A stretch of 64,000 bases of DNA from Pelobates cultripes (GCA_933207985.1 OW240921.1:96573326-96637325), one strand, 5' to 3'. Shown: positions 47,431 to 61,342, counted from the stretch's first letter. The notes: generated by a model from the letters alone, not told the origin. Program-made: numbers and translations.

Positions 47431-47814
47431 ACTGAGACTCTCAGTAGTTGTTATAGGAATCTAAGCCACTAGTTATTCTCTAGTTTCCTATGTCCTCCCT
47501 AGATTCCCATATAGTTCATTTTAGTCTACTTTACTAACCTCGGTTCTAGCCTGGAACCCAGCTGAATGTAACTTTGTGGTTTCTTTGACACTTCTGTTCA
47601 GTTCATGTGAAGTCAGTCAATGTATCTTGCGACTTAACTAATGTGTCTTGTTATGTGCTGACCCACACTCATATGTCTTACTTTATTTATAAAAAATTGC
47701 AGCTACTCTGACATTTAATGTTTTGCTTGTCACTACATATATCTCTGTTTAAATGTCCATATAAGTCTGTAACCATGCAACTGCACTGCAATAATAAAGA
47801 ATGACAAAAAAAAA

Positions 47815-48200
47815 TCTAAAAAAGTGCAATAAATTTTAAAAAAATTCTTATTCTGAAAGTTCTGCGTAACATTTTAACTGTGAATGTCATAATACTGTTA
47901 GCTTTTACTGCAATAAATGCACATATTTGTATATTGTAATGTAACAGAGTACAACAATGCCCCCCATGTACAGGTTTTATGGTGTTTGGAAAGTTACACA
48001 GTCAAATATTGGGCTTGCCTATTTCAGTTTGCCAGATTGGTTTGCTGGGTCTATGATGCATTTGAGAACGTATGGCAGCCCAGGAATGACAATTACCCAA
48101 ATCATGGCATACCATTTGCAAAAATAGACAACCCATGGTATTCAAAGTGGGGTATGCCCAGTCTTTTAAGTAGCCACAAACCCTGGCCAAAGATAGTGTT
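47815..48200. mobile_element. Fragment of the TTAA element family, copy 3
   Basis: Contains the family landmarks ACTGCAATAAA...CACATATTTGTAT, CATGTACAGGTTTTATGGTG, CCAGATTGGTTTGC, GGCATACCATTTGCA and CCCAGTCTTTTAAGTAGCCA in the same order as one arm of the long inverted repeat of copies 1 and 2. No ends are visible. Confidence 0.75.
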
Positions 48201-51200
48201 CCAATGTGTTTCTTTAGGAATGTGTATATTTACAATCAAGGAGTCACAATAAATAGGGCTGCTTTGATGCAGAATGCATTACACATGGGTTTGACATGCG
48301 TTCCAGCTTGAATTGCAGTGACGGACTTCAGATGCACCTGTTGCGGTATTTTCTTGATGACGACTTCCATTACGGCGATCCGGTGTGTGCACACCTGTGT
48401 AAACCTGGTAACACGGGGTGTGTAAACCTGGTAGCACAGGATGCTTACCACAAAGTCTTTGGACATCTCCTGATTCCAAAGAGGGAGGATTGATTACAAA
48501 AATCTGCATTAAATCAAGAAATGGATATGGCTTCCCTATGGCTGCTTTTGTACAGCTCATAGGTATTGAAAATTGCAACCTGGCTTAAATAGATTGCATT
48601 ATCTTATAAGTTTTTTGTATCAAGACCTACTTTTTCGGTTTAACCGTTTTGGCTGTATACATTGATCAGCCAGGTCCACTCCCTCCCAATATACTTGCTG
48701 TAGGGTACAATGCACTTTGTTTTTTCCAGGTGACCAGTTCTTCCTCTGACTGTCTGAAGGGCCAGTACCGAAAGGCCAGTATCCTGGCATAGAGCTGTAG
48801 ACCTTTGCGTTTTTTTACTTAATGTGTGTTACATGCTAGGATTTTGAAACAAAATTGATTTTTAAATAATCAATACTGGTATCATAATTATCAACCCATA
48901 TATGATAACCATTATTTAACAAGATCAGAACCCACACAATCTTGCTATTTGGTCCTCAGAATCAGTGCATCCAAACACCCATGTATAGCCAGTAATGGAT
49001 TCACATAATTTATAGCATTTTTAATGCCCTATTGTAACTGCTTCGATGGGATATATTGTTTCAAAAGTAGTCAACCTTTACATTTTATAAAGGATTCATA
49101 AATACAAATGCTTTGGTCTGGGATATAATTTGGCGAATATATCAGACTGGAGTTAGATAATGGGCCGAATTTTGTAGAGTTTGTCAAACAATGAATTGTT
49201 CCTAGGGGGACTAGTGTGTTATCATTACAATGGAGGAATCCCAACACTTGCTAGTACCAATCCCTCTTCATAACCTAGGTACTAATAACCTTAATCATAC
49301 TTATCACCAGGGAATGCTGTGATTAGCTCTGAAATTGTTTTTTGTTTTTTTTTAATAATTTTTTTTTGCAATTATTTTTAACACTATAGCACAGTTTAAG
49401 CAATGATCTCTCTGCCTCTCTCGCATCAGATCAAAGTGAGGAGAAGAGACGGACAGAGGCAATGTCTCGGCCAATTTTACAAATCATTGATGGAGACATT
49501 GGTACTTTGATCGCAGTGACAGGCTGTCACCACGATCACGTGCTGCAGATTGCCACAATTTGATGCAGAGGGACTGCCTGGGTTGCCAGACGGGTCTACT
49601 GAGCGTGATCTGCAGCATGGAAAGGGAGGAGGTCCACAGGGAAGGCTAAATCATTATGGGATGCTATGCCACCCTAAAAGCATTTAAGCCCGCTTACTGC
49701 AGGATGACATAGCATGCCCTTTTGGCGATAATGGGTGAACCTTGAAAAACCGTGGAATCAGGATTACAAAGTGATTAATGTGTTTTCAGTGTACAATGAG
49801 TCCAAAAATCCTTGAGCACTCAAGTTTTACAGTTACCAGCAACCTTTTAAAGCCATATGTATCTACAGAATAAAACACGCCCAATACAGAATCACGTTCA
49901 TGGGCAGAACGAGCTAAGCTGACACATTTTGCCAATATTCGCGGCCATTGGTAGAGCTAACTGGAATCTCCTGTAGGATAAGACTGGCCTCGGGGTACTA
50001 AAATGGTATGACTGCTTACTGTGGGAGGGGGGGGCAGGCGGTGCCAGAGTACACCAGGTACCATAACCACTACAGTATGTTGTAGTGGCGATGGTGCGTA
50101 GAATGTTTCATTATCACAGATCTGAAAGCTGAATTGCCAAATTCAAACTAAAATAGTCAAGTCGTGACAATTGCTATAGCTGTGAATGTATTTGTCAATA
50201 TTGACATTTATTGCCTGAAATTTGCAGTTTGGTTATCAATTAACTGCAAGTCAATGAGTAATGAATAAACCCGTCCATTTTTTATTTTATGTTTTTCTTT
50301 AATGAATTAGCATCATCTCCATGATTAATCCCATCCCATTATTGTATATTTTCATCCCACACAAAATATTGATTGTTAGTGCTGACACTTTTTTTATTTT
50401 CTTGTTCTGCACAGGAGTTACTAATCCATAAAATTCTGTTTGACAGTTCACAGGTGGGACATGTGAATAGCACCTTTAAAATCATTGCAAAGGAAAATTG
50501 CCCAAAATAGGAGTCCGTATTATAAGACCAGACTGGGCAGGAATACATGGAAAGCGGCCTTAAAGAGACAGGAATTGGAAAGGCAATGTTAATGGAGACT
50601 GAATGCCTCTCAATCACAGACTAAGAAATGTTTTAAACAAAACAAAAAGATTTAGTACAAGTGGCAGTGTGCTGACAAAGAATAATTGTAGCTTTGTGAA
50701 TGTGAGAAACAAAAGGTCTGTAAGGAATTATAACAGTGTTCACAAAGTTAAAAGCTTCTTGACCAAATGATCAAACAGGTGATAAATTGCTCACACTGGT
50801 GCACTGCAGTTCCTCAGTAATGTCTTTTTAGAATTTAATCCTGGAGGCGTTTACCTTTGGTGACCCTAGGCCCAGCACCGTGGCTCTAATCTTTTCAAGG
50901 CCAACAGTGATTGACAGGTGATTGGCTTCATTTCTAACAACAAAGGTCCCTCTGGTACAATGTCTTGTAAACGTGTATACAACTGTGAGATGTGTTAAGT
51001 ATAAATGCTTAAAACCGTTAAATAAAAAAATCTCACGTTTCAGTACAATTGTTAAATGGTGCCAGTCACATCCAACTGACTCCGACGTGAGATATAGATA
51101 GAGAAAGAAACACCATTAGCAAGCCATTTCCTTATTTGAATCACAGGAATACAAATGATTATATTTGAAGTATATTGTAATCTTTCATTTGTCTGATACA

Positions 51201-52667
51201 TTTTATGCAATGGTAGGTCTTCAGCAACACAATAACCCTAAGCAGACACATCTAACATCCATTCACTTTCAATCATATTAGATTACCCTCCGGCTTGCAA
51301 GAGAGCCAGCTGCAGTGACCTGGATTTTGATGGCTTTATAATACTGTGCAGTTTGCCTTAGGTAGTGTGTAGTAAGTACACTGTTCTCCATGTCTGTGTT
51401 TTTTTACACTGTAATATTTTACCATCAGATATGTTAAATACAACACACAAGGGAGAGCCCTCCAAATGCAATATTTAATTAAAGGATAAGAAACATTACT
51501 TGTGGCAATTAAATTAACACAGCAGATTCTTATAATAGCACAGGCTTGTGATTATCTGAGAGTAACTATATGTTACCAAAGGGCAAATTCACATTTAATT
51601 TCCCTGTTCATCATCAAAGTCACTGTATTCTAGAGCGCTAAACTGGGGAATGTTCAAAAATGCTACCTTTTTTCTGAGCTGTGCCTATTTACAACATTAA
51701 CTATAAAAAGTTGTTCAGAACTATACTAAGCGATTCACACTCAAGTTGTATATTGAGTTGAATTTTTTACTCCAGAGATGTCTTTGACATACATTTGACA
51801 AGGAAGTCTTTGTCTGAAGGGAGTGGGTGTGGCTGGATAGGCCGGCTTATGATGCTGCATTCTGCAACGCATAAACGAAAGTGGTGAATTATAGCTACAA
51901 TGTGGTGCAATACATAAACTTGTTACCATGGATACTGGGTTGCAGAATGAAAATAGCCCTCTCTTTGACTGGATCTTTATCCAAACCCAATAAATGATAC
52001 TCGGGCTGTCACTAAAAGAGGAATATATCAGAAACCCTCTGCATGAGCAGTAAAATTGGCAAGCACCCATAACAGTCGTGCTGTCCCACATGTGATGCCA
52101 GACGGTATATCACCTTCACCTGGCTTGAAACACTAAGGCAGGAGACATCAGGCACAATGCAGGCGGTTACTATGTTGCTATGAAGTGTGTATGTTTATAG
52201 ATGTTGACTGAGGGTAGCAGCTACGGGCCCCCGTGTATCTATTTATTTAATGTTGAGACCCAGTGTTGGAGGAGAAGCACACCTAGCCCTATTAGTTTGA
52301 TGTGTACAACAGATTTCACAGAAAGCGGCCCATGGCTAGCAGTGTTACCTGCCTTGAATGCAGTGCAACTCCCATCACACCCATCTCTACAGCATTGCCT
52401 GCTTGCCACTTCTATGGTGTGTTAGACACTGTGATACGCAACATCTTACTTGAATGAGAGGACCTGTCTTTTTAAATAACTGATCCAGTTGTGTGGTTGT
52501 CACAATCTTCACTGTAACAAGATAGCTACATCTAAATTGAAATTACAAAAAAACCCTGCATTCTGTTTTGCAATTGCATCAGACCCCGAACTCCCACTTG
52601 CCCCCCCTAAATATAGTAAAATCTTGCCTTTATTCCAGTTTGCTGCTGCTGGTTCTGCCCCTGATCT
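48201..52667. other. Non-coding stretch
   Basis: No recognised gene. Two tandem TGTGTAAACCTGGTA units occur at 48388-48435. A ...CATAACCACTACAGTATGTTGTAGTGG... segment near 50062-50090 resembles T2-like MITE ends but has no clear partner. Confidence 0.55.
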
Positions 52668-52828
52668 GATGTGTGTGTCAATGAACTTATCTGCAGTGAG
52701 CATGTGTGTGTCAGTGAGCTTGTCTGCAATAAGCCTGTGTGTCAGTGAGCTTGTCTGTAGTGAGCACGTGTGTGTCAGTGAGTTTGTCTGTAGTGAGCAT
52801 GTGTCAGTGAGCTTGTCTGTAGTGAGCA
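52668..52828. repeat. Minisatellite, about five units of ~30 bp
   Basis: Units of the form GTGTCAGTGAGCTTGTCTG plus TAGTGAGCATGTGT, with variants. Reading through it gives a Ser/Val/Cys-rich frame that I do not consider a gene. Confidence 0.88.
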
Positions 52829-53876
52829 TCGCAAAAAGTCGACTTTGCTCCAGACTGACTTATAGTAGCAACATCAGCAATACCAGCTAACCTCTCATGC
52901 CTCACCAAAGTGAAGCAGTTCCAGCCATCACATTAGGAATGAGTTAATTAAATGTTTGACCAAATATAGCAGGCTTTTTTAAAGTTTGATTTTGTATGGC
53001 CCGTGAATGATGTTATAAATATCCAAATGGTCCTTGGCAGCAAAAGGGGTTCCCTGCCTCTGTTCTATTGAATAAACATTTGAAAGGGATTAAGGGGACA
53101 GGGACACTGCACCCAGACCACTTCAATAAGATGAGGTGGTCTGGTTGCCTATAATGTCCCTCTAACTATGAGTCAAGATGGAGGCACCCACTTTCAGGAT
53201 AGATGCGTGGATTTATACTTTTAAGAGTATTTTCCAGATCTCACAAAAACATATATGCTAAATATAGAGGATAAGTAAACAGAATATAAAAAAATCCTGG
53301 GAAGTGACAGTTCCTCTTTAACATGTTAGCTAGCAATGAGCAAGTTCTCATAAAAGCATAAGTATGGCTACTTGCCTACCAATCAGCTAAAAACATACAG
53401 GAGAACACATTAAACACATTAAACCGTAACATAATGACATAAATACAGCCAAGTCTAATGCAAACTTTGCAGCTTGCAAATTGCAGAATTTCTTTTTAAA
53501 GTGTTCCTATTACAACACAAAATATGATACGAAAATACACTAACCACTACCAAGCAATTTGCAAGCAAAACACTCTCAGAATCCAAGTATTTTTGGTGTC
53601 TTGGAAAGTAATGTTAAAATGTATTTTTGATTTCAGTATTTAAAGATAGAGTATTATTTAATGGAAACATAAACATTTTGTCTGCACAGCAAAACGTTTT
53701 GTTTTGTTTGTTTTTAAAAAAAAAAGCAAATTTACCAATTTATGAGGTTAAAGATAAGGAAAAAGAGTTGTAAATGAATTACATTTCTAAATATGTAAAA
53801 ACTTTTATTTCCTCACATAGGCTATATTCCTCTCACCTATACATTGTTTCAATATGCACTCAGTTTTGTGTGTGTG
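52829..53876. other. Non-coding stretch with a small MITE at 53094-53164
   Basis: Within it, GGGACACTGCACCCAGACCA and TGGTCTGG...AATGTCCC form a short palindromic element of about 70 bp. Nothing else recognised. Confidence 0.6.
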
Positions 53877-53896
53877 TTTTTATCTATCTATCTATC

Positions 53897-53977
<81 letters not shown>

Positions 53978-53990
53978 ACACACACACACA
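53877..53990. repeat. Compound microsatellite (TATC)n(TA)n(GA)n(CA)n
   Basis: ATCTATCTATCT, then TATATA, then about 35 GA dinucleotides, then about 9 CA dinucleotides, directly bordering the mariner element. Confidence 0.97.
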
Positions 53991-54840
53991 CAGTCTGTCC
54001 TGAAAGTATCCAGCCATGTACTATAAAAAATAGACATTTATTGATACAAGATATAAGAAACATTGTACATAGGACAATGACACCTCAGTCCCCTTCAAAG
54101 TAGGTACCTTGGGACCTCATACAGTTCCCTTTGTTTCTCTTCCACTGTTCAAAACACTCTGCAAAATCCTTTGTTGGAATCGCCGTCAGCTGCCTTGTCG
54201 TATTTACCTAAATCTCATCAACGGTCTGAAATCTCTTCTCTTTTAAAGGTGATTTTAGTTTTGGGAAAAGTCGCAGGGTACCAAATCTGGTCTGTATAGG
54301 GGCTGAGTCATCTGCGTGATTTGATATTTTGACAAAAAATTCTGCACAAGGTGTGATGCATAGTTGGGAGCATTGTTGTGATGAAGCTGCCAATCACCAG
54401 TTGCCCATAGCTGCAGCCGTTTTCGTCTTATGACATCTGTCAACTGACGAAGAACATTGAAGTAGTACTCATTAATTGTTTGGCCTGAAGGAGCGTACTC
54501 GGGATTGATAACCTTCCCAATCAAAAAAACACAGTTAACATGGTCTTGATTTTTCTGCGACTTTGTTGAACATTCTCAGGTGTTCTGCTTGTTGCAGGCT
54601 TTTTAGAACATGGATGACTTAAGAGATTCTCAACCATCTTTGAAGTGTTTGTGCCACACTTTTATTTGAGCGGCACTCATTGTATCATTCCTGAAAGCCT
54701 TCTGAATCACACGAATAGTTTCCATAGGGGAATGTTCAAGCTTACCGCTAAATTTGATGCAGATTCGTTGCTCTACTAGCTCAGTCATTCTGAATGCGAC
54801 AGCCATACAGTACACATGCTCACTCAAGAGCGTCTTGCCT
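53991..54840 (-). pseudogene. mariner transposon remnant with internal deletion
   Basis: Minus strand. The N-terminal part (54630-54827) reads FRMTELVEQRICIKF...AAQIKVWHKHFKDG, the mariner DNA-binding region. Then a KIKTMLTVF remnant, and from 54524 leftwards PSGQTINEYYFNVLR, WATGDWQLHHNNAPNYAS (the second catalytic block, with the usual D replaced by N in HHNNAP) and QPLYRPDLVPCDF (third catalytic Asp). The part holding the first catalytic Asp is missing between about 54545 and 54630. The end GTCTGTCCTGAAAGTATCC at 53993 looks like the terminal repeat. Non-functional. Confidence 0.88.
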
Positions 54841-55574
54841 CCTCACTGACTAGTATCCTTGTGCATTTGTGAGTGTATATCCGTGTGTGTGTGTGTGTGT
54901 GTGTGTGTATGCATGACTGTGCCTACAATACATATATGTGTCTGTGTATCTCTGTGTCTCGGAGCTCTAGACTTTGTGAGGCTTTAGGCGAAACTCAAAC
55001 ATGAGGTCCCCACTAACACCTATAGAAAATAAGGCTTGCATTGTGTGTGTATTGGGAGCTGTAGTTATATTGAAGGCTGGGATTTCAGTGTTGGATACAG
55101 GGAGTTAGTTTTTATTCAGTGTGCCGAATCCCGCTGCACTGCGAGCTCTCTGACTGTAGTTATGGCATAATTTGCAAATTAAATTACTTCGCAATAAAAA
55201 AATGTAATTTGAAATTATGTTAATCATTTATAAATGATTGTGGGGTATGGTTGCATAGCATGGCAGTTGTGTATACTTAAGTGCTGGTGTGAGAGGTTAT
55301 TGGAAACAAAAATGAAAATTTTGGTTGGGCAAATAAGCTTTTTAAAAATAATTTACCCAATAATTTACCCTCTTTTCACAACTCAAAATCCATGCAAAAA
55401 GCTCTCAGAAAAAATGTCTACCACACAATAGACAACCTTGGTCACCTTCAACCCGTCTGAACATGACAAATTGTCTGTTAATGAAGACATTTTGTATTGT
55501 CAGATTGTCGGAAACTGACCTGCTCTTAAAAAAAAAAAAAAAGAAAAGAAATGCATGTAAAAGAACGGCCTCTC
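54841..55574. other. Non-coding stretch with a TG microsatellite (about 54882-54908)
   Basis: No recognised gene or element. An A-run is at 55529-55542. Confidence 0.6.
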
Positions 55575-55578
55575 TTAA

Positions 55579-55835
55579 ATGGAAACTCCAGTGCCAGGAA
55601 AACAATCCATTTTGCTGGCACTGCAGGTTCCCTCTCCCTCCCACCCCCCAATCCCCGGTTGCTGAAGGGGTAAAAACCCCTTCAGTAACTTACCTGAGGC
55701 AGCGACGATGTCCCACGTCGCTGCTTCTCCATCCGCGCCACTCCTCCTTCTGACTGAGTCGGCCGATGGGCGAGAGTGATCCCGCCCACCGGCCGGGGAG
55801 ACCTAATGCACATGCGCACTAATGCAGTGTGTCTG
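55579..55835. mobile_element. T2-like MITE, cut by an assembly gap
   Basis: TTAA at 55575-55578, then ATGGAAACTCCAGTGCCAGG. Same general design (AGTGCCAGGAAAAC near the end) as 16632-16982. The other half would lie in the N gap. Confidence 0.6.
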
Positions 55836-55935
55836 NNNNNNNNNNNNNNNNNNNNNNNNNNNNNNNNNNNNNNNNNNNNNNNNNNNNNNNNNNNNNNNNN
55901 NNNNNNNNNNNNNNNNNNNNNNNNNNNNNNNNNNN
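55836..55935. other. Assembly gap (100 N)
   Basis: Exactly 100 N. The right arm of the large inverted duplication begins at the next base. Confidence 0.99.
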
Positions 55936-58060
55936 CTTGCTTAGCCTCTTTCTGCCTAATCTTATAGATCATTTTGTCTTCCTCACTCTGGTTTTTTTTT
56001 TTATAATTACTAAATGCTAACTTTTAGTTTTTAACTATTTTGGCCACATCTGCGGAATACCACAGTGGTTTCTTGAATTTTTTGCTTTTACTGACAAGCC
56101 TAATGTAATTTTCTGTTGCCTTCAGTAGTGCAACTTTTAAATAATCCCATTTCTCTTGGACTCCATTGCTCCAGGCTGATAATGACTCCTCTTTTGTTTT
56201 TGTGTGGTGTGACTCAGTCACTGTTCTTATATTAAACCACACTGACTGATTATCACTGGATCCTAAACTTTCACCTACAGTAACATCTGATACCAAATCT
56301 CCATTTGTTAACACTAAATCTAGTATGGCCTCTTTACCAGTTGGCTCCTCAACGACTTGTTTTAGAGACAATCCCAGTAGGGAGTTTAGAATATGTGTGC
56401 TCCTGGCACAAGCAGCTATTTTTGTTTTTCAATTCACATCAGGAAGATTAAAGTCACCCATGATGATAACTTCGCCCTTCATTGTCATTTTAGCTATTTC
56501 CTCAACTAGTAGATTGTAACGGACCGTTTTGCACACAAGGGGTAAAAACCGTTTAGGCGATCGGCCCCCTTTCCAGAGATACAGGCACAGCTACTGCAGA
56601 ACACCAAACTCCCGAACTGGATACAAAATAGCACTCCAACTCCAGAACTGGAACCTCCCAAATAGCTGCTAGCAGACGAACAGGAAAAGCAGACAATCAG
56701 CTTACACTCCTGGCAATCAGTCTCTAACAGCATACAGTGAATCCACCCAAGAACGAGACAAGGCTCCGTGTTGAGGGTCAAGCAGTGGTCTGAGGTGCTG
56801 GCACACCCAGCCTGGTTTTTATTACAGTGTTTCAAATACAGGACCACCCACAGGGAGGGATAAAACAACCAATCATATCACAGTTACATCCCACATATTC
56901 CCTCCCCTTATCCTGAGAGGAAACTCAATTATACAAACAGTTAAAACATACTTTCTACCCAACTTTCATAACTCCAAAACCATACATCACATTCACATAA
57001 AATTACATATTCTCAATCAATCCATTCAGGGGAACAACATATTCAAAAATGGCACAAATCAGACAAGGGGTTCAAAAGTTAGTAAAAAGTCCTTTGTGAC
57101 TAAATGAAGCATGGCTTTCTGGCCCAAACCAGTTTCAGAGTCTTCTATCCTGGAGATAAGTAATTCAATTATCTCCCAGGACAGACACAAGACTCCATTA
57201 AGCACATGGTTGCAAAGAGACACAAAACACTTTAAAATACATAAAGTCACATTTATTACATAAAACACAGACATGTAACATATCCCCAGATAGCTCAGGT
57301 CCGAGCGCACATTATTAAGTGAATGGCGCTCAGACCACACGAATACAGTTTAATCGCCATGGAGCTAAAGTCTTTACAGTCAGTTTCATACGAATGGGCT
57401 CCATGGGATTCCTATCTGGGGTATAACACATTCAAACAAATCTACTGAAACCCAGGCAGAAAAGCACAAATACAGCTTTTCTGCAGGCAAAAATAAAGTC
57501 TTTTAAAAGGGGGCCATAGTCCAAAGGCAGCAGGCGAGCAACCAGGCTTCTCCAATGCAATGTGGCGAGATTGGTCTCGTCACATAGATTATCTAACCCT
57601 TCAATTTGTCCTGGAGGCCTATAAATCACACCTACACAAGTTCCTGTATGATTACCAAATTCTAACGTAACCCAAACGGACTCTATGTCCGCCTCACTAA
57701 CTTTTATTAGGCTAGATTTTATGCTATCTTTCACATACAGGGCCACCTCTCCCCTCCCCCTTTCTTGCCTTCCCTGTCTTTTCTATATAAAGAGTACCCT
57801 GGTATTGCTATGTCCCAGTCATTTTTCTCATTATACCATGTCTCAGTAACAGCGACTAAATCTACACTATCAGTTGCCATTATTGCCACAAGTTCATGGA
57901 TCTTATTCCCTAAACTGCGAGCATTTGTAGACATGTCTCTAAGCTTATCAATTTTTAACACACTTGCTACAGGCACCTTCTGTCCTTGTTTTGGGGGACA
58001 ATTGGATTGATGTTTTATCACCCTTTTTATCACCCAAACCTGACAGAGCTTCCATACTAC
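55936..58060 (-). pseudogene. CR1-type LINE ORF2 5' part, mirror copy, interrupted by a solo LTR
   Basis: Same endonuclease blocks as 28691-29656, on the minus strand, with the same stop codon after KIVKN and the same frame change in the G-rich run. So the lesions predate the split between the two copies. It is truncated at the N gap before the RT domain, and a solo LTR (56515-57584) divides the endonuclease between its YRPPG and GDFNLPD blocks. Confidence 0.9.
56515..57584 (-). mobile_element. Solo LTR (1,070 bp) with 5-bp target duplication
   Basis: Begins TGTAACGGACC and ends GGTCTCGTCACA as written, with short inverted ends TGTAACG/TGTGACG. Flanks are TAGAT at 56510-56514 and TAGAT at 57585-57589. 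The unoccupied site with one copy (ATCTA on the plus strand, 29078-29082) is in the left arm. 5-bp duplications with TG...CA ends are typical of LTR retroelements. No gag or pol is present, so it is a solo LTR. The minus orientation is inferred from shared motifs with 11015-11590 and is uncertain, because AATAAA-like sequences occur on both strands. Confidence 0.9.
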
Positions 58061-61000
58061 AACCAAGCACCTCCACCAAGTCCGCTTCCTCGCTGCCACA
58101 GGGTACTCTGGAGCATTTCAGACTCAGTCGCCAAAGGAACTCTTCCACCCAAACAGGCTGTAGCTCTCTTCTTACAGGCAGGTATTGTCCTCTCTGCCTT
58201 TGCTACTTCTGTTCCTCTCCCAGGCAGGTATCAACACCTCTGCCTAGACTATGATCAGCTACTGCCTTTATAAAATCACTTGTGGCTCTTAGGCCTCATT
58301 CTCTTTTTAACTTGCCCCATGATACAGGCACCAAGCAACCAGCCAACAGGTCTGAAGACATTTACTGGGATCCCTGAATAAATCAACAAGAACATACAAG
58401 TCCTTATTTTGGACAAGGACTAGCCATTAGGGATTACTCCTTAAACATGTGGTGACAAAAATTTAAAATACAACTATACAGAACATTGGAGAACAGGCAA
58501 TTATAATTAATACATGAACTATATAATACAAGTAACATTTTCAAACACAATATAAAGCAACAATATATGCATGTAACTATGTATTTGTTTGCCCTAATTT
58601 GCATGCCAATATTATGTAAATGTCCACATTTCCATAAAGCCAGCAGAGGGCGCTGCAGAGTTATCAAGTAACAATGAATAGTTTGTTTTTCAATTGCCAT
58701 AATCAGAAGCCCCTTTCAGAGGCTCTTCAGAACAAGTCTGTAGTCTGTTGGCAAGAGGCTGGCCTTCAAGCCTCTCCAAAAAGCCATGGCAAGGGAACGT
58801 CTGTCACATGGGCTGTTTCAGGTTTTTTCACAGGGAGAGAAACTCCTGTCAAACTGCTTGTTGAGTTCCTAGTTGTGTAGGCCCTGGTTAGACCAGCAAT
58901 GTGCATTTTTTTCCCTTAGGTTAAGCACTCAGATTATGTGCAGAATAGATGAGCTGCAGTTAAGGATATGAAAAAGAGTAAAGAAATATGCAGGATTGTT
59001 GCAAGACCAGGAATATTTCCTAGCTGCGGGGCAGGAACCTATGAACCAACACGTTAAAACATTATGTGAAATCACAGGGGAAGAAAAAAATGGAGTCAAA
59101 TGTATCAGGAACCTCAATGTTTTGCACACGACTAAAATGGGAAGAGGATAGATTATACATGTAATTTATAATACAATAGAACTTACCAGACACTGAGTTA
59201 ATTGATCTCTTTAGTCTGCCTGCAGAGCAGATTACAGCCAGGCTTGCTGTTTAAGGATGACATGCAGACAGGATGAAGAAATCAAAAAGAATGCCAATAA
59301 CCGAACTGTGCTTGACAGCCTGAAACTGGGACAAAATTATGAATGTTCCAGTCAGATCACTAATTTTAGTCTTCTTCCATAAATACTTGCCCAGCACAAA
59401 CATCTTGCAAAAAATTAATGCATGATAAGCATGCGAAACAGAAATGAAATATGTGACTCTTCTTCGACAGACGGCCACTTTGATTGCAATTGACACTTCC
59501 TAAGTCTTAGCAAGGTTAATTCTGGATTACTCACTGTCTGTTGGCTAGAAAATAGCTCAAAGCTGCTGTCTCTACAATCATAGAACGGGAAATGAATACT
59601 GACTGACATCACCGTCTCCAGTAAGAAAGAAATTATCACCTTTAAAGAAAAGCCATCTCATTTGAGGAACAATTATTTTAAATAGACCACTCTCATCCAA
59701 GAATGTGCTGTCGTGTGAGAACATTTTAAATTCTTTACTTTACTGTCCTCTTAAAAAAATATTCTGTACAAGACGTAAGACATCATTATCGAACTTCAGA
59801 TAATTGCAGTAAATCTTCTGACTACAGATTTGTAACTGTCCAGATGTTGTCATTTTTCTGATGGGAGATGTATATACGATGTATGGTGCACGGATGATAC
59901 ATGTGTTATTGTTTAAGTGTCTCACAGAACACGTCTGCTTCTCGTGTTTGTTCCTAAACTTTATTAGTCCAGCTTTCAACAGGTCCTATTGCATCACAAT
60001 CTTGTTCAGTCAGTCAATATTATTCACAGAACCAAAGCTGGTTGCTAACTTCGACATAAACCTTTATGCCTTCCAAGTTAAACAGTTACATATGAAAATT
60101 ACAACATGCTTGGCATTGGGCAGGGGTAAACTATGCACGGAGAGACGATGTGTAAAAGCAATGTCGGGCCCGTGAGAAAGGTCCCTCCTTATGGAAATAT
60201 TTACTTTTAAATTTAGGCCATGTACTGAGTTATTTATATGTTTTGAAACTTAAATGTACAAGCTGCGGTATTCATCTGGGTTTTCCACTTACGACAGTAT
60301 AAACACTATACATGCAGACATATTGCTTTGATCTGAAATGTTTTTGTTGTTTCTTAAAAAGTGTTTGTAATGGCTGATCTTGTACTCTAACATGGAAGTA
60401 TTAAGTGCTATTTGTTTGGCAAACATCGGTTAAAGACTGGGAAGAGATTCTTTTCGAGACCATATAGACTAATTGTTTGAATGCGACCACACAACAGGCA
60501 GGTCAATTTGGCAACACTTGTCATCAAACACACACGGTCTGCAATGGTCTTTTCTGATTTCAACTGGGATCAAAGATGAAGTACCATGCACAAAGACTTC
60601 AACCACGTATGTTCCAAATTAATTTTCTAGTTAGGATTGTTTGGATAAACTACAGGGATCGGAAACGGATATGATTAAAAAAAAAAAAATTAGAACTGAA
60701 TGCATTGCTAAATCCCTAAATTACATTTCTATATTGTTCCAGTACAAATGTAAAATGTGTAATTACAATTTAACTAAATTAAGTTATTTTTTAAGTGCAC
60801 CCATAATCCTGAAAAAGAATTACATGCATTTATTTAAACATTGCACAATCTTCTCCACCTACATACTCTTTCAGCCAATCCGTAGAGACAAGATTTAATG
60901 TGTTCAATGTGTGATTCTGTAATTCATTTATCACTACTCTTAAAAAATGTTAACACCCACAAGTTTAATCTAGTTCAATAATTTTCTCTTTGGTTTATGG

Positions 61001-61117
61001 CATTGACACATTTTTTAATCTCTGTTGCCCCAAATGCCCTGTTTCAATATATCCAAACAATTGTGCTTCATTATTTACAAACAGTTAACTTTGCATCGTC
61101 TAAACTAGGCCAATTCT

Positions 61118-61240
61118 CCCCAACCCAGTCCTCATGGTTCACAAACAGTTCAGGATTTATATATTTTATTTTTTTTAATTCAAATGGAGACACTAACAAT
61201 ATCTGGACTGGTCATGGTCCATGAGGACTGGGTTGGGGAC
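61118..61240. mobile_element. Short palindromic MITE, mirror copy of 25446-25572
   Basis: CCCCAACCCAGTCCTCATGG and its complement CATGAGGACTGGGTTGGGG at the two ends. This copy keeps the more symmetric GGGTTGGGG end, where the left-arm copy has GGGTTAGGG. Confidence 0.65.
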
Positions 61241-61342
61241 CACCATATTTGCTGATGTGATTGACTGATATTCATATCAACAATCAAATAAGGAGTATAC
61301 TCAACTGTATGAGTTTGTCAAAATTCCAATAGTGAGTGTTAA

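Noticed and set aside
52668..52828. CRISPR-like array (regular ~30-bp units)
   Set aside because: Units are directly tandem with no unique spacers, in vertebrate DNA; a minisatellite.
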